This document shows, one piece after another, positions 1-9,291 of a stretch of 64,000 nucleotides of DNA. A program made the translations under genes and the position numbers. The stretch is from Leminorella grimontii ATCC 33999 = DSM 5078 (lineage in GTDB: Bacteria; Pseudomonadota; Gammaproteobacteria; Enterobacterales; Enterobacteriaceae): positions 417,489 to 481,488 of the forward strand of contig NZ_AUUA01000003.1 of the NCBI RefSeq assembly GCF_000439085.1. The letters run 5' to 3'. Numbering within the stretch: position 1 is the first letter of the stretch; every line of letters starts with the position of its first letter. The notes under the pieces are model-generated. The model made no database searches, was not told where the DNA came from, and saw only the letters and a list, made by a program, of their open reading frames with translations.

Positions 1-1
1 G

Positions 2-1741
2 GACTATTTCCGCGTCACCCGCCGCGTCACCGAACTCAACCATATGCTGCTTCAGCTGTTCGACGAGGCCATTCTGGCGCTGTCGCCGATGGACAAGCCG
101 CAGATTTTAGACGAGCGCTTCCAGCTACGCGGCCAGCTTATCGATCTCCGAGATCCCAACCTGTTTATCGAACAGCCGGAAACCATCATCGGCCTGTTTT
201 ATCGGCTGGCGACCAATGCCGACATCAAGGGCATCTACTCCACCACTCTGCGTCACCTGCGCTACGCCCGCCGCCACCTGAAACAGCCGCTGTGCCAGCT
301 GCCGCAGGCGCGCCAGCTGTTTATGGCCATTTTACGCCAGCCCGGCGCGGTTAAGCGCGCCATCGTGCCGATGCACCGCCACAGCGTGCTGGCGGCCTAC
401 ATGCCGGAATGGGGCAACATCGTCGGCCAAATGCAGTTCGATCTGTTCCACGTCTATACCGTCGATGAACACACTATTCGCGTACTGCTCAAGCTTGAAA
501 GCTTCGCCGATGAGCAAACCCGCCAAGCGCACCCGCTGTGCGTAGAGCTATACCCTAAGCTGCCAAAACAGTCGCTGCTGCTAATGGCCGCCCTGTTCCA
601 CGACATCGCCAAAGGGCGCGGCGGCGACCACTCCGAGCTTGGCGCAGAAGACGCCAGAGACTTCGCCCTGCTGCACGACCTTAACGCCAATGAAGCCGCG
701 CTGGTAAGCTGGCTGGTCAAACAGCACCTTCTAATGTCGGTCACCGCGCAAAGGCGCGATATTCAGGATCCAGAAGTTATCCAGCAGTTCGCTGCCGAAG
801 TGAAGAGCGAAACTCGGCTGCACTACCTTATCTGCCTGACCGTCGCCGATATCTGCGCCACCAACGAACCGCTGTGGAACAGCTGGAAGCAGAGCCTGCT
901 GCGCGAGCTTTATTTCGCCACCGAAAGGCAGCTCAAGCGCGGCATGCACTACCGGCCGGATCTTCGCGAACGGGTTCGCCACAACAAGGCGCAGGCGCTG
1001 GCCCTGCTGCGTAGAGAAAATATCGACGAAACGGTGCTGCACCCGCTGTGGAACCGCTGCCGGGCCGACTACTTCCTGCGCCACTCTCCGCTACAGCTGG
1101 CCTGGCACGCCCGACATCTGGTGGAACATAAAGAGGACAAGCCGCTGGTGCTGATAAGCCCGCTGCCCAACCGGGGCGGGACGGAGATTTTTATTTACAG
1201 TTCCGATCGCCCCTATCTGTTTGCCACCGCGGCGGGCGAGCTGGACAGGCGAAACCTCAACATTCACGACGCGCAGATTTTCACTAACCGCGACCGAATG
1301 GCGATGGACAGCTTTATCGTACTGGAGCCCGACGGCAGCCCGCTGTCCCCCGATCGCCATCGTGAAATTCGAGAAGGGCTTGAAAGAGCGCTCGTCCAAC
1401 CGGTTTACGAACGGCCTAAGCCTCGGCCGCTGTCGTCAAAACTGCGCCACTTTAACGTGCCGACTCACGTCAACTTCCTGCACGGCCACAGCGATCGCCG
1501 AACCTATATGGAGCTGACGGCGCTGGATCGCCCCGGCCTGCTGGCGCGCGTGGGCGAGGTTTTTGCCGATCTGGGGCTTTCTTTGCACAGCGCGCGCATC
1601 TCGACTATCGGCGAGCGGGTAGAAGACCTCTTTATTCTTACCAACGCCGAGCGGGCCGCTCTGCCTGCCGAAATGTGCGAAGTTTTGAAACAAAGGTTGA
1701 CAGAAACCCTGAGTCCAAAGGATAAATATGGGCCCGGCTAA
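2..1741 (+). CDS. glnD: GlnD, bifunctional uridylyltransferase/uridylyl-removing enzyme (5' truncated by window edge)
   Basis: GlnD uridylylates and deuridylylates the PII proteins in response to glutamine and so controls glutamine synthetase and NtrBC. The reading frame is open from base 2, so the gene starts upstream of the window; about 579 C-terminal residues of the usual ~890 are present, and the N-terminal nucleotidyltransferase domain lies outside. An HD-domain motif ([11 protein letters not shown]) for the uridylyl-removing activity is encoded around 598-645. Two ACT domains follow, encoded at about 1190-1340 and 1500-1660, the second beginning [14 protein letters not shown]. dapD follows 42 bp downstream on the same strand, as in E. 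coli. Confidence 0.97.
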   Translation, partial: DYFRVTRRVTELNHMLLQLFDEAILALSPMDKPQILDERFQLRGQLIDLRDPNLFIEQPETIIGLFYRLATNADIKGIYSTTLRHLRYARRHLKQPLCQLPQARQLFMAILRQPGAVKRAIVPMHRHSVLAAYMPEWGNIVGQMQFDLFHVYTVDEHTIRVLLKLESFADEQTRQAHPLCVELYPKLPKQSLLLMAALFHDIAKGRGGDHSELGAEDARDFALLHDLNANEAALVSWLVKQHLLMSVTAQRRDIQDPEVIQQFAAEVKSETRLHYLICLTVADICATNEPLWNSWKQSLLRELYFATERQLKRGMHYRPDLRERVRHNKAQALALLRRENIDETVLHPLWNRCRADYFLRHSPLQLAWHARHLVEHKEDKPLVLISPLPNRGGTEIFIYSSDRPYLFATAAGELDRRNLNIHDAQIFTNRDRMAMDSFIVLEPDGSPLSPDRHREIREGLERALVQPVYERPKPRPLSSKLRHFNVPTHVNFLHGHSDRRTYMELTALDRPGLLARVGEVFADLGLSLHSARISTIGERVEDLFILTNAERAALPAEMCEVLKQRLTETLSPKDKYGPG

Positions 1742-1783
1742 GATCGGGATATCTCTTTTAAACACACGACATCAGGAAATAAG

Positions 1784-2608
1784 ATGCAACAGTTACAAGC
1801 CGTGATTGAAAGCGCCTTTGAGCGCCGCGCAGACATCACTCCTACCTCCGCGGACACCGTGCTTCGCGAAGCCGTCAGCGCCACTATTGCCAAGCTCGAC
1901 AGCGGCGAGCTTCGCGTTGCCGAGAAGATTAACGGCCAGTGGGTCACCCATCAGTGGCTGAAAAAGGCCGTTCTGCTCTCGTTTCGCATTAACGACAACG
2001 TCGTTATGGACGGCGCAGAAAGCCGTTACTACGACAAAGTGCCGATGAAATTCGCTGACTACGACGCGGCGCGCTTCCAGCGCGAGGGCTTTCGCGTCGT
2101 TCCTCCCGCCAGCGTGCGTCAGGGCGCCTTTATCGCCCGCAACACCGTACTGATGCCCTCTTACGTCAATATCGGCGCCTACGTTGATGAAGGCACGATG
2201 GTCGACACCTGGGCCACCGTGGGCTCATGCGCGCAAATCGGTAAGAACGTTCACCTGTCCGGCGGCGTCGGCATCGGCGGCGTGCTGGAACCGCTGCAGG
2301 CCAATCCGACCATTATCGAAGACAACTGCTTTATCGGCGCGCGCTCTGAAGTGGTCGAAGGCGTGATCGTGGAAGAAGGTTCGGTGATTTCCATGGGCGT
2401 TTACATCGGCCAAAGCACCCGCATTTATGACCGCGAAACCGGTGAAGTTCACTATGGACGCGTCCCTGCGGGCTCCGTCGTCGTCTCCGGCAACCTGCCG
2501 TCCAAAGACGGAAAGTACAGCCTGTACTGCGCCGTCATCGTCAAGAAGGTCGACGCCAAAACCCGCGGCAAAGTCGGCATCAATGAGCTGCTGCGCACCA
2601 TTGATTAA
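1784..2608 (+). CDS. dapD: DapD, tetrahydrodipicolinate N-succinyltransferase
   Basis: Succinylates 2,3,4,5-tetrahydrodipicolinate with succinyl-CoA in the lysine/diaminopimelate pathway. The product is 274 residues, the E. coli length. The middle of the protein shows the hexapeptide-repeat pattern of a left-handed beta-helix (for example the stretches around [20 protein letters not shown] and [18 protein letters not shown]). The ATG follows an AGGAAATAAG ribosome-binding region. It lies directly after glnD, the arrangement known from other enterobacteria. Confidence 0.97.
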   Translation: MQQLQAVIESAFERRADITPTSADTVLREAVSATIAKLDSGELRVAEKINGQWVTHQWLKKAVLLSFRINDNVVMDGAESRYYDKVPMKFADYDAARFQREGFRVVPPASVRQGAFIARNTVLMPSYVNIGAYVDEGTMVDTWATVGSCAQIGKNVHLSGGVGIGGVLEPLQANPTIIEDNCFIGARSEVVEGVIVEEGSVISMGVYIGQSTRIYDRETGEVHYGRVPAGSVVVSGNLPSKDGKYSLYCAVIVKKVDAKTRGKVGINELLRTID

Positions 2609-2682
2609 TCCCTTCTGACCTTATTGCCACTCGCTGGCATTCACGATGTTCCGGCCGTTTTCGGCCGGGAGATCTGCCCCTC

Positions 2683-3267
2683 TTACGACGTAAGCTCATC
2701 CCAAAACACAATCGCCTTTGGCTCTTCCGGCGTATGAAAAAACTTCGGCAGCGGAAGGCCAAACTCTGCTGCAAGGTAAGACGCCAGGTCATAGCCGTAA
2801 TAGATAATGTCGGTCTGATGGATGGAAAATACCGGGTTCCCTGCCTCGCTGGGCGAATCGGGAAGATAGCGATGGGAATAGACGGGGATCATCGTCGGGT
2901 AGTCAGCAAAAGCGCGCTCAGCGCACGCCCTGCGTTCAGAAGAGGTGGAGGGTTTATCTCCCCAACCGTCAAACCAAAAGCCGTTGTTTTCTACGTCAAA
3001 CAGGAATCCCTCTAAAGGCGCCTTCATTCGCCCAAAGAGGCGGCGCTGCGCGCGTGACGAATGTAGCCCCTCTCGCCAGTCGACAAACCCCTCCGATATC
3101 GGCAGCGCGTTTTGCAACAGCGCTTTAAGATCGGGAGGAAAGCGGAAGTTAAAAAGGCGCTCAACCGCCCCCGCTTCCTCTTCATTCAGTCCTTCGGCAA
3201 AGCGAAGGCCTTTTCCCCTAAGCAGGTTGGTCAGAAGGTTAGCCCATGTTTCATATTGAAAAGACAC
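2683..3267 (-). CDS. SMI1/KNR4-family protein
   Basis: A 194-residue protein whose sequence fits the SMI1/KNR4 (SUKH) superfamily: an N-terminal stretch with LNEEEAGAVERLFNFRFPPDL, a central WFDGWGDKP segment, and a C-terminal part rich in aromatic residues. SUKH proteins often act as immunity proteins to polymorphic toxins, but housekeeping versions exist and no toxin gene is visible here. It sits between dapD and yaeH on the opposite strand, where E. coli has cdaR. The start is uncertain: the GTG at 3267 abuts an AGGA sequence, leaving little room for a ribosome-binding site. Family assignment is from sequence pattern only. Confidence 0.7.
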   Translation of the reverse strand: MSFQYETWANLLTNLLRGKGLRFAEGLNEEEAGAVERLFNFRFPPDLKALLQNALPISEGFVDWREGLHSSRAQRRLFGRMKAPLEGFLFDVENNGFWFDGWGDKPSTSSERRACAERAFADYPTMIPVYSHRYLPDSPSEAGNPVFSIHQTDIIYYGYDLASYLAAEFGLPLPKFFHTPEEPKAIVFWDELTS

Positions 3268-3412
3268 TCCTTTTCTCCCATAACGTTACGCCCTTCACGA
3301 ACTGAACTTTTTCAGCCCGTTTTCAGACAAGCCATAAACTGCGGACGTTTGCCCTTGCTATAATAATAGGCGGTGGCCCATCGGCATAATACAAATCAGG
3401 AAGGTACTTTTT

Positions 3413-3808
3413 ATGTACGATAATCTCGTTAGCCTTGGAATCAGCAATCCTAAACAGATCGATCGCTACAGCCTGCGCCAGGAAGCGAGCAACGACATCC
3501 TTAAGATCTACTTTCGTAAAGAAAAGGGAGAGTTTTTCGCTAAAAGCGTCAAGTTCAAGTTTCCCCGCCAGAGAAAGACGATCCTTGCCAATCCGGGCGC
3601 GGAAAAGTCCTACAAAGAGGTGCACGAGATAAGCCCAAACCTTCGCTACCTCATAGAGGAACTCGACGGTCTCTGCAAAGGCGAACAGGTGGAAATCGAT
3701 CTGAAGCAGAAGATTTTGTCTGACCTTCGCCATTTGGAACAGGTCGTGACCCATAAGATCGCGGAAATTGAAGCCGACCTGGAAAAACTGACCTCAAAAA
3801 CAAAATAG
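3413..3808 (+). CDS. yaeH: YaeH, DUF3461 protein
   Basis: A 131-residue protein of unknown function closely resembling E. coli YaeH (about 128 residues), with the same opening ([20 protein letters not shown]) and the same C-terminal pattern ([19 protein letters not shown]). It is charged, has no signal peptide or membrane segment, and has a predicted helical C-terminus. An AGGAAGG ribosome-binding site precedes the ATG. In E. coli it is also near dapD, so this end of the glnD-dapD block is conserved although the intervening gene differs. Confidence 0.92.
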   Translation: MYDNLVSLGISNPKQIDRYSLRQEASNDILKIYFRKEKGEFFAKSVKFKFPRQRKTILANPGAEKSYKEVHEISPNLRYLIEELDGLCKGEQVEIDLKQKILSDLRHLEQVVTHKIAEIEADLEKLTSKTK

Positions 3809-3867
3809 GCGCACTTTGCCATTTTCCTTTCAGGCCAGCGGCGGCCTGAAAGGCATCTGCTTTCTGA

Positions 3868-4764
3868 CTACCAAGTTTTTCCTATCTTAAACTCCCAGCG
3901 CACCTCTTCCATCTTGGCCGGGCCGTCAGCGTCCTGCAAAACGGGGAAAAACGCGCCGGCCCCAATCCACATGTTCAGCGGGTCAATCGCCACGTTAGCC
4001 GAAGGGCCAATCACCCACTCCGTCGTCCCTGCATGGTTATTAAACGTGCGGGAACCCACCCGCCTATCGCCGGACTCGGTTTTTGAAAACGCGCTTTCAA
4101 TGCCGACGTCAACCTGCGGGTCGACGAACATATAGCGCAGCTGCATGTTCCACTGATACTCGTTGCCGCGCTTGACGTTCTGATTGCCTCGCTCGAACGG
4201 CCCCTGCATGACGAAGTCCATATCCCCTTTCCACTGAGGCGTAAAAAGCTTTGTCAGGTGTATGGAAGCCCGGCCGCCCCAGGCCTCGTTGCCCGGCAGG
4301 TGGTTATCGCCGCTCTGCCCGGTAGGCAACAGCGCGGCCGCGCCGAAGGTAAGCCAGAATGGATCGCCCTGTCTCTGGCTTAGCAAAGCGTAGCTAAACC
4401 CGAGCGACTGATCGCCCATCCCTTCGATGTGCTCCGGGCTCATGCCGTCCCGGCGGTTGTTGACGTAGGAACCCACGGTGCTGATTTCTAAACGATCGGT
4501 AAGCCCATAGCGCACTTTGAGTAGCCAAATCTGAGAGAAGACGTCAGGATTGCCCTTTCCCTCAACCTGGTGAGTCTTATCTCGAAAAGAGGCGTTTACC
4601 GCCGTCAGCAGCATACCGTCAGGCAACACCTGTGCACCGGAGATCGCCGTATTTACCGGCGCACCGAGCAAAGGGCTAGGCCTTTCCTGCGCCAGGGCGG
4701 TTGAAAAAGAAACGGCGCCGACGGCAATCCCGGCCCAAAAAAACGAACTCCCCTTTTTTTTCAT
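3868..4764 (-). CDS. MetA-pathway-type putative outer membrane protein
   Basis: A 298-residue secreted protein with an N-terminal signal peptide (MKKKGSSFFWAGIAVGAVSF, probable cleavage after STALAQ). The remainder has alternating hydrophobic and polar residues with many Trp, Tyr and Gly, typical of a beta-barrel. The pattern (LPDGMLLTAVNASFRDK, YGLTDRLEISTVGSYV, C-terminal EFKIGKTW) resembles the 'MetA-pathway of phenol degradation' outer-membrane family, whose function is poorly known. The start at 4764 was chosen because it has an AGGAGA site 6 bases upstream and begins the signal peptide; a longer frame to 4842 lacks this. No pathway genes are adjacent, so no substrate can be inferred. 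Confidence 0.65.
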   Translation of the reverse strand: MKKKGSSFFWAGIAVGAVSFSTALAQERPSPLLGAPVNTAISGAQVLPDGMLLTAVNASFRDKTHQVEGKGNPDVFSQIWLLKVRYGLTDRLEISTVGSYVNNRRDGMSPEHIEGMGDQSLGFSYALLSQRQGDPFWLTFGAAALLPTGQSGDNHLPGNEAWGGRASIHLTKLFTPQWKGDMDFVMQGPFERGNQNVKRGNEYQWNMQLRYMFVDPQVDVGIESAFSKTESGDRRVGSRTFNNHAGTTEWVIGPSANVAIDPLNMWIGAGAFFPVLQDADGPAKMEEVRWEFKIGKTW

Positions 4765-4993
4765 CGCTATTCTCCTGAAAGCCCATCGCTCTGCGGATAC
4801 GCTGAAATCATAGAAGAACAACACATTATCAACGTGTTGCACCGAATTTTCTTTACGTCGCCAACATACTACCGGCCGTAATGAAATAATATGTTACATA
4901 TTGAAATTATTTTTAAAGAGTGAGCGACTTCTCATCTTGCGATGAAAATGGAATGAAATTTCATTACGTTACGAATGGAAAACGGGAGAAATG

Positions 4994-5024
4994 AAAAACC
5001 CGCGCTTTTTAGACGCGGGCTTTT
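4994..5024. terminator. Bidirectional rho-independent terminator after yqcA
   Basis: A GC-rich hairpin (CCCGCG at 4999-5004 pairing with CGCGGG at 5014-5019) is flanked by an A-run on one side and a T-run on the other, so it can terminate on either strand. It lies just beyond the stop codon of yqcA. Confidence 0.7.
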
Positions 5025-5043
5025 AAAACGAAGGAGGCAAGCT

Positions 5044-5496
5044 TTAGCCGTTGATAAGCGCTGCCCAACTGCGGATCCACGGTTCGGCAAATTCTTCAGG
5101 TTCGGAAATTTCGCTGCTGTCGATAATCAGCACTTCTCCCACCCGCTTCGCCTCCTGATCCTGCAACAGAGCGTCGAACTTCTTGCCGGCGCCGCTGAAG
5201 TTTTCATAGTTGCTGTCGCCTAACGCAATCACGCCGTAGCGCAGCGACGGCTGATGCCCTAGGCTGTCTTTAATATCGTAAAACAGCGGTTCTATGCTAT
5301 CCGGCAAATCCCCTTGCCCGGTGGTCGACGTCACGACTAAAACGACGTCTCGCTCGTAGGCCTGCCACTCTTCGAGCGTCCCTTCATCGAACACCGTCGC
5401 GTCGTGCCCGGCTTCTTGCAGCAGCGCCTGCGCTTTTTCCGCCACCATCTGGGCGTTGCCGTACACCGTCCCAACAAAAATGCCTATCTTTGCCAT
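5044..5496 (-). CDS. yqcA: YqcA, flavodoxin-like protein
   Basis: A 150-residue single-domain flavodoxin. The N-terminal phosphate-binding loop for FMN is visible ([13 protein letters not shown]), followed by the conserved [16 protein letters not shown] and [14 protein letters not shown] segments. Length and sequence match E. coli YqcA (149 residues). It is the last gene of the minus-strand series yqcC-truC-yqcA, the same order as in E. coli. The redox partner is not known; a link to pseudouridylation is not implied by sequence. Confidence 0.93.
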   Translation of the reverse strand: MAKIGIFVGTVYGNAQMVAEKAQALLQEAGHDATVFDEGTLEEWQAYERDVVLVVTSTTGQGDLPDSIEPLFYDIKDSLGHQPSLRYGVIALGDSNYENFSGAGKKFDALLQDQEAKRVGEVLIIDSSEISEPEEFAEPWIRSWAALING

Positions 5497-5522
5497 CGCG
5501 CACTCTCTTATTTTATCGTCCG

Positions 5523-6302
5523 TTAATCGATGGAATTATCCTGATTCATCGGGAAGGCAAATTCAACCCCATGAGCTTCAGGGCATTCCTCCGGCCAGCT
5601 AAAAGCGTTCATTACGCCCTGCCAAGGTAAATCCCACGGTGCAGAAATCAGTAAAGGCTGCCCCGTAACCGGATGCGTTAACGCAAGGTGGCTGGCGTGC
5701 AGCATCAGGCGCGGGCAGTTAAAGTGAGCAGCTACAGCTCGATTGTGGCGAAGGTCGCCGTAAGAGCTATCGCCGACGATCGGATGGGATAAATGACTCA
5801 TGTGGCGACGCAGCTGGTGCTTGCGCCCCGTTTCCGGGCGAAGTTCTACCAGGCTGTATCGCGCCGTTTGGTAAGGGCCGACGGCAACGGGGACTTCTAT
5901 TGTCGCCAAACCGCGATAGTGGCTGACGGCGTCCTGCGCGTCTTTATTGCGATCGGCAAACTTATCGGCGATCTTGTCCAACTGTTCGACTAACGCATAG
6001 TCTATCTTACCGCTCCCCTCCACGTAGCCGCGCACAACGGCGTGATAAACCTTGTGCACCTGATGACGCTCAAACTGCTGCGCCATCATGCGGGCGACGT
6101 CGCTTGAGAGCGCCATCAGCAGCACGCCCGACGTCGGCCTGTCTAGGCGGTGTACGGTAAACACGTGTTGGCCAATCTGGTCGCGAACGGTCTGCATCAC
6201 GACGACTTTCTCATTCCTGTCCAACCAGCTTCTGTGCACCAGCCATCCCGATGGCTTATTTACCGCCACCAGATGCTCATCCTGATAGAGAATATCCAAC
6301 AT
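5523..6302 (-). CDS. truC: TruC, tRNA pseudouridine(65) synthase
   Basis: Isomerises uridine 65 in tRNA acceptor/T-stem to pseudouridine. The 259-residue protein is of the RluA/TruC family, with the catalytic motif [10 protein letters not shown] and its aspartate at residue 54, the position known in E. coli, and a later [14 protein letters not shown] segment typical of the family. Its ATG immediately follows the stop codon of yqcC, with no gap, so the two genes are probably translationally coupled. Confidence 0.96.
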   Translation of the reverse strand: MLDILYQDEHLVAVNKPSGWLVHRSWLDRNEKVVVMQTVRDQIGQHVFTVHRLDRPTSGVLLMALSSDVARMMAQQFERHQVHKVYHAVVRGYVEGSGKIDYALVEQLDKIADKFADRNKDAQDAVSHYRGLATIEVPVAVGPYQTARYSLVELRPETGRKHQLRRHMSHLSHPIVGDSSYGDLRHNRAVAAHFNCPRLMLHASHLALTHPVTGQPLLISAPWDLPWQGVMNAFSWPEECPEAHGVEFAFPMNQDNSID

Positions 6303-6632
6303 TTAGGCGCCGCCTGCGCTTAGCGCGCCGTCAATTTTGGCTAATGCCTCCAGCAGGGGCCGAAGCTCATCCTGACGCTCTCTAAAGGCTTCTTCATAGT
6401 AGGGCGTGATGGCGATGCGCGTCGGTAAAGGGCGATGGCTCTCCAAAAGAGCGCGCATGCGGGGTATAAAAACCCACTGTAGCCACTCCTGTGGCGACAT
6501 CGTGTCAATGCAAAAGGGCTCTTGGCTGTCAAAGGCTTCCAGCGCGGGCGGCAGCTCAGACCATAGCCCGTTTGCATGCATAAAAAGCTCTACGTCGGAC
6601 AGCAACTGCCATATCTGCTTTTCTAAACTCAT
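6303..6632 (-). CDS. yqcC: YqcC family protein
   Basis: A 109-residue protein of unknown function, the same length as E. coli YqcC. It is helical, with no signal peptide, and contains the segments SQEPFCIDTMSPQEWLQWVFIPRM and ARTRI-like LPTRIAITPYYEEAF recognisable from the family. It begins the yqcC-truC-yqcA transcription unit downstream of csrB, as in E. coli. Confidence 0.9.
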   Translation of the reverse strand: MSLEKQIWQLLSDVELFMHANGLWSELPPALEAFDSQEPFCIDTMSPQEWLQWVFIPRMRALLESHRPLPTRIAITPYYEEAFRERQDELRPLLEALAKIDGALSAGGA

Positions 6633-6734
6633 TGCGTTCTCTTATCAAAAAACGGTCATCGCTCATGGCCAAAGCGACGGCCAGAACCCGAAAGCGCCAT
6701 CATACCATGGATGACATTACGGCTAAAAAGGCAT

Positions 6735-6764
6735 AAAAAAAGCCCACTGTATACACAGTGGGCT
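6735..6764 (-). terminator. Rho-independent terminator of csrB
   Basis: On the minus strand a perfect stem (AGCCCACTGT / ACAGTGGGCT) is followed by seven U residues. It corresponds closely to the E. coli CsrB terminator, including the CACUGUGUAUACAGUG-type core, and marks the 3' end of the sRNA about 100 bp before yqcC. Confidence 0.92.
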
Positions 6765-6769
6765 TAGTT

Positions 6770-7031
6770 CGTTTTATAGCAATCCGGCTACTCGCTTTAC
6801 TTCCCTGTTCAATCCTTGAAAACTTTTCCTTCTGGTCTTCCTGACCGACGTTCCTTTGAAGCGCCTGCTCAATCCCGAGCGGCTTTTGCATCATCCAGAT
6901 GCCTTTCCCTGATTGTCGTCCTGACCCCTTACGCTCCGGTAAGTATTCGTTCTCCGTCCTGGAGGTGTCCTGGATTTCTTCCTTAAACTGTCCCGTCATC
7001 ATCCTGATGACGATCCTTAACTTTCCTGATT
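6770..7031 (-). repeat. csrB internal repeat, copy A (3' half)
   Basis: This 262-bp unit is repeated directly at 7032-7290 with an estimated 85-90% identity by eye. Long identical blocks include the segment from CGTTTTATAGCAATCCGGCTA and the one around CCTTACGCTCCGGTAAG. It contains about 19 TCC triplets (GGA on the RNA strand). Confidence 0.88.
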
Positions 7032-7290
7032 CGTTTTATAGCAATCCGGCTACCCGCGTACTTCCCTGTTCAGTCCTTGAAAACTTTTCCCTGTGGCCTT
7101 CCTGACCGACACTCCTTCGAACGGCTGCTCAATCCCGAGCGGCCTTTGCATCATCCTGATGCGCTTCCTTAGCTTGTCGTCCTGACCCCTTACGCTCCGG
7201 TAAGTATTCGTTCTCCGTCCTGGAGGTGTCCCGGGTTTCTTCCTTAAACTGTCCCGCCATCATCCTGACGGCTGTCCTGAAGCTTCCTTA
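7032..7290 (-). repeat. csrB internal repeat, copy B (5' half)
   Basis: Second copy of the repeated csrB unit. It starts with the same CGTTTTATAGCAATCCGGCTA block as copy A, which in normal CsrB lies just 5' of the terminator stem; here it is followed by copy A instead of a terminator. Small differences, such as the loss of a few bases after TACCCGCG, show that the copies have diverged. Confidence 0.88.
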
Positions 7291-7525
7291 TGTGTCCGTT
7301 CTGCTTTATCCTAAAGCCCGCATCGTCCTGATGCATTCCCGAATTTCCAAGCTTCCTTTCGATGAACATAGAATCGCCTAATTTCCCCAGTCTCACAATA
7401 TACTCACAAAGCCTGACTTTGAGGAAAAAGCAAAAAAACGGGCAAAAATAGACGTCAATAAATTGATAAATAAGTAATTATATAAAAACGTTCGTATAGT
7501 AATGAATGAAATGTCTCACAGGGTT

Positions 7526-7543
7526 TGTAGGATATATCTCACA
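7526..7543. promoter_or_regulatory. Candidate UvrY (GacA/SirA) binding site upstream of csrB
   Basis: The 18-bp sequence TGTAGGATATATCTCACA is an imperfect palindrome. Its reverse complement TGTGAGATATATCCTACA closely follows the GacA/UvrY consensus TGTAAGN6CTTACA. It is centred about 175 bp upstream of the inferred csrB start, a distance similar to the far-upstream UvrY site known for E. coli csrB. Confidence 0.65.
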
Positions 7544-7628
7544 AGCAACGTGTCATTTTTGTAAGACGACCATCCCCCATTTAATCTACTAACGCCCGTC
7601 ATGCTTTAATAGGTGTGAAAAACGCGCC

Positions 7629-8177
7629 TCAATTTTCCGCTACTATCGGCGTCAGATGCAGTAAAAATGCCTCAAGCGACTCCGCCAGCGTTTCCCGCTT
7701 TTGCGTGCCAAAGTGCTCTAAAATCACTTCGCCGGTAAGATTACAAAGAGACACCATGTCCATCTCGGAATGTGTAGTCGCGATAAACAGCGTTGGCGAC
7801 AGCTTCAGCCTGCGTTGAGTAACCAGATGGCCTATCAGGTTTTCCTGCAGGCGAATAAAGTCCTCTTCGCTCCATACCTGAATCAGACAAAGCTCAAGCT
7901 CGCCAAATCTTGCCGCCATATCGCCGGCAAGCTGACAGGTGAAATAGGCGCTGGCCTCATCCCTTAGCGAAATATCCAGCGCACGCTCTACGTTAGCCAA
8001 AGAGGCCACGTCGCCAAAGGGCTGCGGCAGCCAAAGAACCTGTTCATCCCTTGTCGCAACAATACAGGGGGACGGTACGCCGTAGAGCTCGCCGCTGGCG
8101 GGCTCATGCCCACGTTTCCGCTGCCAGAGAGAAACGAAGTCGGAGGTAAACTGGGATAATGCGGCCTGAACTGTCAT
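7629..8177 (-). CDS. syd: Syd, SecY-interacting protein
   Basis: Syd binds the SecY translocon subunit at the cytoplasmic face of the inner membrane. The 182-residue product matches E. coli Syd (181 residues) in length and in the segments ELYGVPSPCI, FAGDM and RLQENLIGHLVTQRRLKLSPTLFIAT, the last equivalent to the conserved E. coli core. It is acidic overall, as expected for this family. It is divergent from queF, with 89 bp between the starts. Confidence 0.95.
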   Translation of the reverse strand: MTVQAALSQFTSDFVSLWQRKRGHEPASGELYGVPSPCIVATRDEQVLWLPQPFGDVASLANVERALDISLRDEASAYFTCQLAGDMAARFGELELCLIQVWSEEDFIRLQENLIGHLVTQRRLKLSPTLFIATTHSEMDMVSLCNLTGEVILEHFGTQKRETLAESLEAFLLHLTPIVAEN

Positions 8178-8266
8178 GATTTTCCTAAAGATTGCGTTAC
8201 ACTAGGAGAAGAATATTGATTCATTATACCTAATCAACCTGAAAGTTCAGCCGCAGGAGAAAGAGC

Positions 8267-9121
8267 ATGTCTCACAATTACGAGAACCATCAGGCGCTGT
8301 CAGGTCTGACGCTGGGTAAGGAAACCGGCTACGTCGACCGCTATGACGCCGCGCTTTTACAGCCGGTGCCCCGCAGCCTGAACCGCGAGCCTCTCGGGCT
8401 TCTTCCTGAAAATCTTCCCTTTACCGGCGCAGATATCTGGACGCTTTATGAACTCTCCTGGCTTAACGCCAGCGGCGTGCCTCAGGTTGCCGTTGGAGAA
8501 GTCAGGATCGACGCAAACAGCCTGAACCTGATCGAGTCAAAAAGCTTTAAGCTTTATCTCAACAGCTTTAACCAAACCCACTTTGACAGCTGGAAAGACG
8601 TTGAGCACACGCTGCGTCGCGATCTATCCCTTTGCGCTCAGGGGGACGTCGACATTCGCCTGTTCAAGCTCGCAGAGCTGGAAAACGCCCCTATTGGCGC
8701 CTTTGCCGGTGAATGTATTGACGAACAGGACATCGTTATCGACAGCTATGATTTTAACGATCGACTGCTAGAGAACGCGGCGGCGCGCGGCGCTCCTCTC
8801 GTAGAGGAAACGCTGGTCAGCCATCTGCTGAAGTCCAACTGTTTAATAACCCACCAGCCGGACTGGGGATCGCTACAAATCAGCTACCGCGGGCCAAAGA
8901 TCGACCGAGAAGCCCTGCTGCGCTACGTCGTTTCATTTCGCCATCACAATGAGTTTCACGAGCAGTGCGTCGAGCGCATTTTCCACGATATCCAACGCTA
9001 CTGTCGACCGGAGGCGCTGACCGTATACGCCCGCTATACGCGACGAGGAGGATTGGACATCAACCCGTACAGAACCAATCGGCCCTTTACGCCATCGGTT
9101 CAAAGGCTGGCGAGGCAGTAA
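8267..9121 (+). CDS. queF: QueF, NADPH-dependent 7-cyano-7-deazaguanine reductase
   Basis: Reduces preQ0 to preQ1 in queuosine biosynthesis. The 284-residue protein is the long, two-domain T-fold type of gamma-proteobacteria. The catalytic nucleophile Cys192 and proton donor Asp199 are seen in [11 protein letters not shown], equivalent to Cys190/Asp197 of E. coli. The substrate-binding glutamate is expected in the HHNEFHEQC segment. A strong AGGAG site precedes the ATG. Confidence 0.96.
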   Translation: MSHNYENHQALSGLTLGKETGYVDRYDAALLQPVPRSLNREPLGLLPENLPFTGADIWTLYELSWLNASGVPQVAVGEVRIDANSLNLIESKSFKLYLNSFNQTHFDSWKDVEHTLRRDLSLCAQGDVDIRLFKLAELENAPIGAFAGECIDEQDIVIDSYDFNDRLLENAAARGAPLVEETLVSHLLKSNCLITHQPDWGSLQISYRGPKIDREALLRYVVSFRHHNEFHEQCVERIFHDIQRYCRPEALTVYARYTRRGGLDINPYRTNRPFTPSVQRLARQ

Positions 9122-9291
9122 AAAAATCATTGGAAGCTGTACCGGAAACTTAGTGTAAAAGCGGGTAAAAAGAACACTATTTACGTGAACCGCGTCCATA
9201 ACGCGGGTAAAGTAACCTTTTATTTAACTAAACGGCCGCGCCTTTTCTGATAAATAACGGGCTGAAAGCGAAACCTTCAAGGAGAAAGTTA

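Larger units (their letters stand above)
6735..7358 (-). ncRNA. csrB: CsrB regulatory RNA, enlarged by internal tandem duplication
   Basis: CsrB sequesters the translational regulator CsrA through many GGA-containing hairpin loops. This locus lies between yqcC and syd on the minus strand, as in E. coli. It shows CAGGAUG/CAGGAAG-type repeats, the conserved GGACACCUCCAGGACGGAG-like core and the characteristic terminator. I count roughly 44 GGA triplets on the RNA strand, against about 22 in the ~369-nt E. coli RNA. The excess is due to an internal tandem duplication (6770-7031 and 7032-7290). The 5' end near 7358 is inferred from a TATGTT -10 element at 7365-7370 that resembles the E. coli promoter (GATTCTAT.TTC); it could be wrong by some tens of bases. 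There are no protein genes between 6633 and 7628. Confidence 0.9.

Noticed and set aside
6700..7290. Open frames inside the csrB region and the idea that its repeats are a CRISPR array
   Set aside because: The sequence matches csrB in position, GGA-rich hairpins and terminator; the repeat is two ~260-bp copies without short spaced repeats, and the open frames follow the repeats rather than a protein pattern.
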